From positions 2,241,691 through 2,305,690 of the forward strand of contig NZ_CP133083.1 in assembly GCF_030908545.1 (NCBI RefSeq): DNA of 64,000 nucleotides, written 5' to 3'. The first letter of the stretch is position 1; the number at the start of each line of letters is the position of its first letter. Shown here one piece after another: positions 1 to 7,564 of the stretch. The notes under the pieces were generated by a model. The model searched no databases. It was not told where the DNA came from and saw nothing but the letters and a program-made list of their open reading frames with translations. The position numbers were made by a program, and so were the translations under genes. The DNA is from Nitrosomonas sp. sh817 (GTDB lineage: Bacteria > Pseudomonadota > Gammaproteobacteria > Burkholderiales > Nitrosomonadaceae).

Positions 1-1302
1 TTCAGGCACTACGGCGGGCAGCACTTTTTTGATGCTCCAGCTGCCTTGCTGGCTCGGGTGGTAGTAGCGTTCGCGCGCAACCGGCAGCAGATCGACGATT
101 CGATCGTTGATTGCCAGCAGCGGCCGGCTTAAAGCAGGGAAACGCTCTGCCAATTCACGAATGCGCGCCGTCTCGAATCCGGCGTTGTACACAAATACCG
201 GTCCTTGCTCGCCACAAGCAGCAATCAGCGATTGCGCGAAAGATTCCGATGGATCGTTACCTGACAGATCCAGGAATTCAATATGCTCTAGCTGGCCCGA
301 TGCATCAAGGCGATGCAAGCTGAATTGAAAGGGTATTTGTTGATAAGGACGGGTTCCTTTCCATACCGGTACGGCAAACTGAATGGTTTCAAAATCGAGA
401 AAACACGCCGGAAGCGGATGGGCGGCGAGATCGGATGCGGCACCGGCGGCATCAAAAAACACCGCACCGGTCAAGGTATGCGTTTTCACCCTGAGCTGCT
501 TCCCGTTCAGCCATTCATCGGGAACATTCCTCAGATCGTCAATGCCTTGCGCCGCCAGCTTTTCAGCTTTGGCCGAAGAAAAGCGCGGAAGCCAAGCAAC
601 CGGATACTCCGGTTTGGGTTCATTGCGGCTGCAATAATCGTAGAAACTGCATTCAAACGGTGAAAAACATTGGTTGCCCGTTGCTACCGCAGGCTCAATT
701 GATTGAGCAGCAAGGTTTTGCGCCTGCAAAATCCATTCTTCGACTTCTTCAGTCCGGCCCATGATTTCTGCCGTAAGATTGTTTTCTTTCAACAATCCCC
801 GGTAATCAGCGCTTCCCGGAAAAGTCCATGAACTGTCGATATGCGCGAGCGAAATGGAGGCCAGCGATATGCCCGCGGCTTTTACCGCGAAAGCCTGCAC
901 CGCCAGATCGTCGTAGTGATAGTCCTTCACGCTGGTGGAAGACTTGACCTCGATCATGTGCCATGCCAGCTCATCGCCTTTCTGTTCCGGCAACAGAATA
1001 TCGATAAACGTTAACGCGCCACCGGCTGAGAATCCGGCTTCAAAAATTGGCTGGCAGGTGCGCAGCAACTCCGGGGTACGTTCAAAAGCATGATCGAACC
1101 CAGCGGCTTGCACGTCAATCAGCACGCCATTTCCGTCGCGATCATAGATACGCCGGGCAATCTCGCCGACTTGACGCCCTATCTGTAAGCGAGCGTCCGT
1201 TTCAGTGGAATACTCCAATAAATCAGGGCGATGAACTTCGAGCCAAAACTTTTTCGGACATTGCCGCAACGCCAGAAGTTTGGATTTGGAAAATGTGTGC
1301 AA
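1..1302 (-). CDS. DUF2779 protein with Cas4-like nuclease domain (3' end cut by window edge)
   Basis: The reading frame is open from the left edge to a TTG start at 1302, preceded by a purine-rich AAGAAAG. About 434 residues are visible. The N-terminal part has a PD-(D/E)XK nuclease pattern: D101 in TFIDIL, then E118 and K120 in IEVKSS. Four cysteines, C15 (CPKKFW), C212, C218 and C224, have the spacing expected of a Cas4/AddB-like iron-sulfur cluster. After them, D303 and E305 in FLDFET begin a DnaQ-like exonuclease or DUF2779 segment. Such proteins are predicted nucleases of unknown role; no cas genes are visible nearby. The TTG start is inferred because the in-frame TGA at 1336-1338 leaves no ATG upstream of CPKKFW. 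An in-window ATG at another position would lose the first cysteine. Confidence 0.8.
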   Translation of the reverse strand, partial: MHTFSKSKLLALRQCPKKFWLEVHRPDLLEYSTETDARLQIGRQVGEIARRIYDRDGNGVLIDVQAAGFDHAFERTPELLRTCQPIFEAGFSAGGALTFIDILLPEQKGDELAWHMIEVKSSTSVKDYHYDDLAVQAFAVKAAGISLASISLAHIDSSWTFPGSADYRGLLKENNLTAEIMGRTEEVEEWILQAQNLAAQSIEPAVATGNQCFSPFECSFYDYCSRNEPKPEYPVAWLPRFSSAKAEKLAAQGIDDLRNVPDEWLNGKQLRVKTHTLTGAVFFDAAGAASDLAAHPLPACFLDFETIQFAVPVWKGTRPYQQIPFQFSLHRLDASGQLEHIEFLDLSGNDPSESFAQSLIAACGEQGPVFVYNAGFETARIRELAERFPALSRPLLAINDRIVDLLPVARERYYHPSQQGSWSIKKVLPAVVPE

Positions 1303-1434
1303 AATGCTTTCTTCTTTGCTTAAGGACCGGAAAACTCACGATATCCTGAAAAACAATCATTCTAGGCACATAGTGACAGAATGCAATGAAAATCCCGGAG
1401 GTTTATACCGGTTTGCTGATACAGCAATTATGCT

Positions 1435-2994
1435 TCAAGAGCGATGCGTTAAACCAGCTTCCTTACTCCCGACACCATCCAAAATCCGCATCACCAGATC
1501 GGACGTGGATATACCGGTCGTATAAGGCAATTCCTGAATCATCTCGGCCGGTAGCGATGCGCAGAGTTTGCGTTTTTCCTGGCGCTCCCGCTCGGAAGCG
1601 CAGGCGAAAGTATAAATATCAAAACCGTGTTGCTGCATGTATTCCGGGGTGACGCTGGCCGGAGTTTCGGTCATCACGGCATCGACGTATTGGCAAGCGG
1701 CAACGACGGCAGCGCGCTCGGCTTGCTTCATGACCGGGGATTTGCCTTTGTTTTCCACGACGCGTTCATCGGATACCACGCAGACTGTCAGATGCGTCCC
1801 CAATGCGCGAGCCGCTTTAAGAAAGTTGATATGGCCTTCGTGAAACAGATCCGCCACCATGCGGGTGTATACGCGCTTTGGTTTTTGATTTCCGGGCCAA
1901 GCGGGAATTGGCCGATTTAACCGGTTGAGCGCGCGTTCCAGCCATTGCCTGCCGCGCAATGCGATGGTGTCGTCGGGATCTTTCAGCGCAATCTGGTGCG
2001 CGTAGCACCAGGCTTTTGATAAATCGCCTAACAACCAGTTTTGCGCCAGCCGGTGATAGGCATAACATCTTACCAATAAAGAAAAATCCTTCAGGTTTAC
2101 CGCAGAAATCACGGTATCCCAATGCGGATTCGGCGTGCGCCAATCGCCATAAAAAGCATTCAGAATGATCTCGGGTTGCCGGGGATACCAGCAAGGGCCA
2201 AATGCTGTTTCACGCTGGATCAATTCGAACGATGGAAAAACCGATATTCTCTGATATTCAGGCGGATAATCCGGCAACTCAAAACCGCCGGTAATCTGCT
2301 GATTGCCGCTTCTCCGCAAACCGCAGACATCCAGCGTGATGCCCAATTCCGGATGAATATAGTCACGGTAATTGGCATAGTCGATGCGCATTGACGAGCG
2401 CACCCATCCCGCGCTTTCCAGCTCCGCGCAGCAAGCTTCCCAGGATTCCATCCACACTGCGATATCCAGATCCTTATCGAATTCCAGTAACCGCCCGCTG
2501 CGCGTCAATCCTAACAACGTGCCGGCGTAAGGAAAGACGGGTATGTTTTGTTTGGCCAGTTGCGCGCAGGTTGACCACAGCAATGATTCGGCTTCTCCGG
2601 AAAGAAAAATATTACTATCCGGCCGCCGTGATCTGGCTTCTCTTTTCTGTGGCGGCACTTTGCCGGATTTCGTCAGCGCCATCAAATGATTCAGCGAACG
2701 GCAGAAATGGGTTTGCGCGGCGGGCAAATCCAGCAACACGAAATTCGCTGTTCCAAGCACATGCGCCCAATGCGCTTTATAAAAATCGCCATCGACATGC
2801 GCATAAATTTTAGCGGCGTACGCAAGCGCTTCGACCGCGCGATTCGTCCGCATCGCCACCGAGCACCACAACCTGGCGACATCCTGTGACAGCGGCTGCT
2901 CGCTTTTCAAGGGCTCCAGAATGGCATCCGCGTCGTTTAATTTCCCCGCAGCAATTAAATCCCGCGCTTTTAACAGCAATCCATCCACACTCAT
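1435..2994 (-). CDS. LicD-type nucleotidyltransferase fused to a cytidylyltransferase
   Basis: 519 residues in three parts. Residues 1-110 are helical and TPR-like. Residues 135-300 match the LicD/FKTN nucleotidyltransferase fold, with YAGTLLGLTRSG at 156-167 and the acidic DKDLD at 173-177; this family transfers phosphocholine or related phospho-groups onto glycans. Residues 373-500 are a TagD/GCT-like cytidylyltransferase with HEGH at 385-388 and a GISTSD motif near 493, which makes CDP-activated alcohols from CTP. One polypeptide could therefore both activate and transfer a phospho-alcohol to a surface polysaccharide or lipid. The substrate is unknown. It stands alone, divergent from the RTX gene. 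The domain calls are firm; the joint function is inference. Confidence 0.8.
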   Translation of the reverse strand: MSVDGLLLKARDLIAAGKLNDADAILEPLKSEQPLSQDVARLWCSVAMRTNRAVEALAYAAKIYAHVDGDFYKAHWAHVLGTANFVLLDLPAAQTHFCRSLNHLMALTKSGKVPPQKREARSRRPDSNIFLSGEAESLLWSTCAQLAKQNIPVFPYAGTLLGLTRSGRLLEFDKDLDIAVWMESWEACCAELESAGWVRSSMRIDYANYRDYIHPELGITLDVCGLRRSGNQQITGGFELPDYPPEYQRISVFPSFELIQRETAFGPCWYPRQPEIILNAFYGDWRTPNPHWDTVISAVNLKDFSLLVRCYAYHRLAQNWLLGDLSKAWCYAHQIALKDPDDTIALRGRQWLERALNRLNRPIPAWPGNQKPKRVYTRMVADLFHEGHINFLKAARALGTHLTVCVVSDERVVENKGKSPVMKQAERAAVVAACQYVDAVMTETPASVTPEYMQQHGFDIYTFACASERERQEKRKLCASLPAEMIQELPYTTGISTSDLVMRILDGVGSKEAGLTHRS

Positions 2995-3104
2995 AATCGA
3001 ACATCACTTATTATTTTGTTAAGTTTACTTAATCTAACGCATTGTGAAGACAATCAATCAGAAAAACAATTAATGAAAAGTATTGCATTTTAATCACTTC
3101 TCAA

Positions 3105-3123
3105 TATAATAGGAATCATTCTC
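3105..3123. promoter_or_regulatory. Fur box candidate upstream of the RTX gene
   Basis: The 19-mer tataataggaatcattctc matches 14 of 19 positions of the classical Fur consensus GATAATGATAATCATTATC by eye. It lies about 70 bp upstream of the RTX start, a normal place for iron-dependent repression. The surrounding AT-rich sequence raises the chance of an accidental match, but three further candidates sit at iron genes in the next 9 kb. Confidence 0.55.
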
Positions 3124-3190
3124 ATTATTATTTCTATCAGTAATGGGAGAGCAATAACCTATTTAACGCATCATAGCAGGAGACAATATT

Positions 3191-3811
3191 ATGGCAGTCA
3201 GTACAACACCTCGTCCGAATTTAGGTTCCGGCGCCATCAAGTTTATTGATGGCATTGCTTTCGAAGGAATTGGCTCCGCAGGATTCGGCGACAACGACTT
3301 ACTCATTATCGGCGACGAAGCCGACAACATTCTCACCGGCGGCACCGGTCATGACGAAATCCGCGGCGAAGGCGGCAACGACGTTATCCGGGGCGGAGAT
3401 GGCAACGGTATTTTGAGCGGCGGAGACGGCGACGATGATCTCGACGGTCAAGCCGGTACCGAAAAACTCTTTGGCGAAGCAGGAAACGATATACTGCGCG
3501 CCGGCGGCTCTTCGAACGATTATGACCGGATGAACGGCGGTGCCGGCAACGACACTTTCGGCTTTTATGGCGCCGGGCAATTTGAGATTTCCGATTTTAC
3601 GATCGGCCAGGACCGGTTATTTTTTGACTCACAGACACTTGGAATCGACTCGGTGCCGGAATTGCTTTCATTTATTACGAACATCAAGCCTCCCAGCGGC
3701 ACCAATGGCCATGTGGTTGAATTTTTAGGAGGTGTTGCCACTATCGAGTTGATCATCATCGGCGGAGATCTTAATTCGATCACTGCCGATATGATCGTTT
3801 TTAATCTGTAG
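3191..3811 (+). CDS. Small RTX (hemolysin-type calcium-binding) exported protein
   Basis: 206 residues. Residues 45-105 carry glycine-aspartate nonapeptide repeats of the GGxGxDxUx type, for example GGEGGNDVI-like and GGDGDDDLD units, which bind calcium and fold outside the cell. A further GGAGNDTFGF unit follows near 117, then a C-terminal beta-rich segment with EISDFTIGQDRLFF, typical of the end of type I secretion substrates. There is no Sec signal peptide, fitting type I export; no type I secretion genes are present in this window. A good ribosome-binding site (agcaggagac) precedes the ATG. The Fur-box-like sequence upstream suggests induction in iron starvation. The protein is short and has no enzyme domain, so it could be an adhesin, a metal-binding or a matrix protein. 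Confidence 0.85.
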   Translation: MAVSTTPRPNLGSGAIKFIDGIAFEGIGSAGFGDNDLLIIGDEADNILTGGTGHDEIRGEGGNDVIRGGDGNGILSGGDGDDDLDGQAGTEKLFGEAGNDILRAGGSSNDYDRMNGGAGNDTFGFYGAGQFEISDFTIGQDRLFFDSQTLGIDSVPELLSFITNIKPPSGTNGHVVEFLGGVATIELIIIGGDLNSITADMIVFNL

Positions 3812-3853
3812 TTTCATTTCTTCCTTCCTCTCTTTTAGTTTCTCCTCTCTGAA

Positions 3854-3885
3854 AAAACCAATCTTGATCTCCCAAGATTGGTTTT
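3854..3885. terminator. Bidirectional terminator between RTX gene and multicopper oxidase gene
   Basis: A perfect 13-bp inverted repeat (AAAACCAATCTTG / CAAGATTGGTTTT) with a 6-nt loop sits between two convergent genes. Both flanks are A/T rich (GAAAA before, TTTTCTC after), so it can end transcripts from either side. Confidence 0.85.
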
Positions 3886-3904
3886 CTCAACATAAAAATC
3901 AATA

Positions 3905-4981
3905 TCAATAAACGATGAAATTCGTCATCATGCCGGCGTTGATGTGATCATTGACATGACAGTGATACATCCAGCGGCCACGGACGTCGGGCTGCATATC
4001 GAGCGTTTTAGTGGCGGCGGGCAGCACTTCGGTCACATCCAGCCGATTGCCGTTATGCAGCAGCGTGGCGCCGTGCCAATGCGGGGAATGCAAATCGACT
4101 TCCGTGCCCATGCCCAGAATGTACCAGCGCACGCGTTCGCCTTTGCGCATGGAGTAGCCATGATTATTGCCGTAAACCAAGCCGTTGATACCATGCATCA
4201 AATTGCTTTCCTGAAATTCTTCATCATCGGGATCGCACAGACCGGTGCAAGCCGCCAGATTGCTTTGCAAATGTAAGCTGGCGTTTTCATCGAACACGGT
4301 AAACAGGGAAATGAATTCACGATCGACATCGACCGGCGCACGGTCCGCATCTTCGAATCCTTTTTTGGTGATGATAATCGCGCCGATCAAGCCGGCATTG
4401 GTATCGGCAGTTTCATCGACATGGCTGTGGTAAATCCAGGCAATCGACGAAGGATCGTTCGGGCCTGGTCCGGCACGCTCGGGCACATCCCAGGCATAGG
4501 TATATTCTCCGCCCGGCGCGACGACGCCATCCGGTTTATGCTCGTTGCCGGCCGCTCGCGAATGCGGCGCGCCTTCATGCGCCATGGTGTAGGACACTCC
4601 ATGCGGATGGATGCTGGCGGGATAACGGGTATTGTTCTTAAAGTGGACGATAATTTTATCGCCCACTGCTGCACGAATCACCGGCCCAAGAATACCGAGA
4701 TGTTGCTCTTCGGCTAAGCGCGGTTTCAGCGCGCGGAATCCTTCGGTATATTCGCGATAAAGCGATTTCTGGTAACGCCGTCCTATTCCCTGCTCTACAA
4801 ATACGCGTTGTTCCGCGGTAAATTCCTTGCCGGTCATCGGATTCATCGGAAATGTCGGGGCGTAATCCCATTGAACTTCATCGGCGGCAATCCAATATTC
4901 CCGGGCGGCGTAAGCGGCATTAATGAACCCGCCAAGCCAAATGATCGCGAAAGCCGTGCAGTAAATCTTCTTCTGCCACAT
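3905..4981 (-). CDS. Two-domain multicopper oxidase, exported
   Basis: 358 residues with an N-terminal signal peptide ending near AAYAA (residues 22-26). Two cupredoxin domains are visible. Domain 1 has HPHG at 125-128 and HSH at 185-187, ligands of the trinuclear copper cluster. Domain 2 has HSPHWH at 298-303 and HCHVNDHINAGM at 340-351, giving the remaining cluster ligands plus the type 1 copper ligands C341, H346 and M351. The length and single type 1 site in domain 2 suit the two-domain laccase-like oxidases that form trimers, a kind reported from Nitrosomonas. It would oxidise Fe(II), Cu(I) or phenolics in the periplasm with O2 reduced to water. Its neighbours are iron-acquisition genes, so ferroxidase is a reasonable guess, but nitrite- or copper-related roles remain possible. 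Confidence 0.88.
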   Translation of the reverse strand: MWQKKIYCTAFAIIWLGGFINAAYAAREYWIAADEVQWDYAPTFPMNPMTGKEFTAEQRVFVEQGIGRRYQKSLYREYTEGFRALKPRLAEEQHLGILGPVIRAAVGDKIIVHFKNNTRYPASIHPHGVSYTMAHEGAPHSRAAGNEHKPDGVVAPGGEYTYAWDVPERAGPGPNDPSSIAWIYHSHVDETADTNAGLIGAIIITKKGFEDADRAPVDVDREFISLFTVFDENASLHLQSNLAACTGLCDPDDEEFQESNLMHGINGLVYGNNHGYSMRKGERVRWYILGMGTEVDLHSPHWHGATLLHNGNRLDVTEVLPAATKTLDMQPDVRGRWMYHCHVNDHINAGMMTNFIVY

Positions 4982-5169
4982 TGATTATTTTCTCCTGTTT
5001 TTAAGCACCCGCTATTGCAACAACAATCATCGCTATTCACGCGATCGCGATGGAGCACTGAAAAGCTGGTGTTATGCTGGCTGGCTACCGGAAAGGAAAA
5101 ACCGTGGCTGGCTGGGGAAACTGATTTGAATAAATGAAATAAGACATTACCATCCTTGGGCGGAGCGAA

Positions 5170-5196
5170 CCTCGCAGAAGGGCTTTGACTGCGAGG
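5170..5196 (-). terminator. Hairpin downstream of the duplicated-domain protein gene
   Basis: CCTCGCAG and CTGCGAGG form an 8-bp perfect stem with an 11-nt loop, 16 bp after the stop codon at 5212. No clear T-run follows, so it may be a weak or Rho-assisted terminator. Confidence 0.5.
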
Positions 5197-5211
5197 CTCT
5201 GATACGTGCTC

Positions 5212-7461
5212 CTAACTTAACTTGCTTTCATACTCGGTAATAACCTGCATCAGAATGGATCGCAATGCAACCGCTCGATCGGCATCTCCGGCCAGGACCG
5301 CTTCCCGCAGATCTCTGATTGCATTTTCCAATTTGGCGCGTTGCAGCGCATTCAAGCGAAGCTGAAGATCCGCGGCGAAGATTCCTGCATAGAGCGACAA
5401 TCTTTCTACCGCCAGTAATGCCTGATTCTTATTAGAAAGAAAGTTTGTTCCAACTTCACTCAAGCCTCGCTTGAGTTGTCCCAAGATTCCCTTGCTGATG
5501 TCACTGACGATGGTATCGGCAACGACACTGTTCAGATCACCGGTAAATTGCGCATGGATGCGGCTGCTGCCCGTAGGATTATCAGGCGAGATGAAGGCAT
5601 CGACCGTGCGGAAGAAAAATTCACCCTCGACCTGTTGCTCCCTGGCTTTATCGGTATCCGAGCCGCGATTGGTGATAATGCCTTCAACCTCGCGCAACAC
5701 GCCGATCAAGAAGCTTCTTACCAAGGGAATGACGATATTCTCGCGCGCCAGCGCCAAAGCCAAACGGTCATCGGCATTTGCTTTATTGAGCGCTTGCTTA
5801 CCTTGAACGAATGCGGAAACAATTTGATAATCCAAATCCGGATCTGTGCCGGAAATGATGGATTTCTTATCCGTTGACAGTATTTTTTCCGGCCGGTTTG
5901 CGGTTCCGGCGATCGCGGTATACGCCGAATAAGCTCGATCCCATTCAAGCGCCAATGCATCCGCCGGTAAATCCGCGAATTGGTCAGCGACCAGCGTCAC
6001 GCGGTTATAAACCACCAGAGCAAATACGCGTTGTAATGATTTATCGATCTTCTGCAGCGCTTGAGCGAGTTCACTGCCGCTTTTTGCTTGATTGACGGCA
6101 TTCGTAACATCCTGATCGATCATCGTGCCATAGATTTGATCGACGATTTTCGTCAGTTGCTGTAAATCGCCCGCATAGTTTGCGGCAATTGCATCGACAT
6201 CAATCGGGATCTTGCCTCGCAACACGCCAATCTGCAGAAAGTTTGCAACGGCATTATCGATGAGGGCGGTATGCTGAACGATTTCATATTTGGCGCGATT
6301 GAGCTGATTCTCGTACTTCGTCAGAATTGCGATAATCGCATCACGCGCTTCCTTGGATTTGGCCGCACTCAACTCGTCGCTGGCAGTCAGCAGATTCTCC
6401 ATTTGTTGTTCCAGATTGCTGCGTTCCGTAGCGCCTATGCGCAATTCCAGATCCGGTAAAAAAATCCTGGCAAAATACTTGGCGCCCGCAGCTTCCGCCA
6501 ACGCCGCCGCACGATCACCCGATGTGATCGCGCGCTCTTGCCCCGTCAATTCGGCGGTTACACGAGGGATAAAACCTTTACCCAATTCACTCACAATCTC
6601 ATCGGCGGCAACGTTTGAAAAACCGCCTGTCAATTGTTTCTTAATAATCAGGCTGCCGGCAGGATTTCCTCGCGCCACCAGCGGCTCAATAATACGATAA
6701 AAGACTTCCCCTTCCTTTTGCGCAATGCGCGCTTCGTCCGGGTCTGTCGCACGATTATTCAGAATACCGGCGACTTCGCGCAGCACACCGATGTAATAAG
6801 CGCGGGTGAGCGACAAGCGGATGCCATAGCGGGCAATTTGCACCGTATTGAAATCTTGATCGGGGTTGCTTTTGTTCAATGCGGTTCTGACTTGGGTAAA
6901 GAAATTATTCACATCGACATCCAGACCCGGCTTGCTGCCCGCTACGAGCCCTTGCCGATCCGCCGTCAATACTTGATTTTCCCGGGCAACCGTCGTTGAG
7001 AGCGCTTGAAATGCCGCTACGGACTCATCCAGCATGACAACCAACTCCGCAGTTGCCGCAGTTTTAAACTGATCCCGGATCGCGGAAATACGGTTCCAAA
7101 TGCTTTGATAAAACACACGCTGCAGGGTTTTATCGATGGTTTGCGCCGCCAGGCTGGGTTCGCGATCATTGATGAGATCGTCTACCGCTGCCAGAACATC
7201 ACTATCCAAAGTTAAGGAATTAGCGGTATCGATCTCCTTCGTCAAGGTTTGTAAGGCCCCTGTGTAGGCCGCCGCGATTGCTTCCCCGTTAATCGGAAAT
7301 TCTCTGCGCAACGTTCCTATCGTCTTGAAAGCGGCCACAGCCGATTCGATCGTGGCAACATTCGCTGCCGCTGTGGCTTGGCTGACATATACCGGAAACA
7401 AACATAAACTCACGATCATTAATTGAATCAATGATCGGCCGAGTTTCTTCAACATAAACAT
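5212..7461 (-). CDS. Exported protein with two homologous ~360-residue halves, iron-locus associated
   Basis: 749 residues counted from the ATG at 7461, chosen because AGGGAG lies 8 nt upstream and the residues after it form a signal peptide (MFMLKKLGRSLIQL ... SQATAA). The mature protein is two repeats in tandem: IDKTLQRVFYQSIWNRI in the first half matches IDKSLQRVFALVVYNRV in the second, and VLREVAGILNNR matches VLREVEGIITNR. The halves are mostly helical, without cysteines or obvious metal motifs. I do not recognise a named family. It follows a TonB receptor gene and precedes the multicopper oxidase gene, all on the minus strand, and has its own Fur-box-like site. A periplasmic or outer-surface role in iron handling is inference from context only. 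Confidence 0.75.
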   Translation of the reverse strand: MFMLKKLGRSLIQLMIVSLCLFPVYVSQATAAANVATIESAVAAFKTIGTLRREFPINGEAIAAAYTGALQTLTKEIDTANSLTLDSDVLAAVDDLINDREPSLAAQTIDKTLQRVFYQSIWNRISAIRDQFKTAATAELVVMLDESVAAFQALSTTVARENQVLTADRQGLVAGSKPGLDVDVNNFFTQVRTALNKSNPDQDFNTVQIARYGIRLSLTRAYYIGVLREVAGILNNRATDPDEARIAQKEGEVFYRIIEPLVARGNPAGSLIIKKQLTGGFSNVAADEIVSELGKGFIPRVTAELTGQERAITSGDRAAALAEAAGAKYFARIFLPDLELRIGATERSNLEQQMENLLTASDELSAAKSKEARDAIIAILTKYENQLNRAKYEIVQHTALIDNAVANFLQIGVLRGKIPIDVDAIAANYAGDLQQLTKIVDQIYGTMIDQDVTNAVNQAKSGSELAQALQKIDKSLQRVFALVVYNRVTLVADQFADLPADALALEWDRAYSAYTAIAGTANRPEKILSTDKKSIISGTDPDLDYQIVSAFVQGKQALNKANADDRLALALARENIVIPLVRSFLIGVLREVEGIITNRGSDTDKAREQQVEGEFFFRTVDAFISPDNPTGSSRIHAQFTGDLNSVVADTIVSDISKGILGQLKRGLSEVGTNFLSNKNQALLAVERLSLYAGIFAADLQLRLNALQRAKLENAIRDLREAVLAGDADRAVALRSILMQVITEYESKLS

Positions 7462-7501
7462 TCTGTAAACTCCCTTTAAAAGTATAAACACTAACACGAA
7501 T

Positions 7502-7520
7502 GACAATGATAATGATTCTT
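7502..7520. promoter_or_regulatory. Fur box candidate upstream of the duplicated-domain gene
   Basis: gacaatgataatgattctt matches 15 of 19 positions of the Fur consensus by eye. It lies about 40 bp upstream of the start at 7461 and downstream of the TonB-receptor stop, so it would control the exported repeat protein separately from the receptor. Confidence 0.65.
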
Positions 7521-7564
7521 ATTAATTAATTCAAATAAAATTACTTTATACGTTTTGCAATTAC

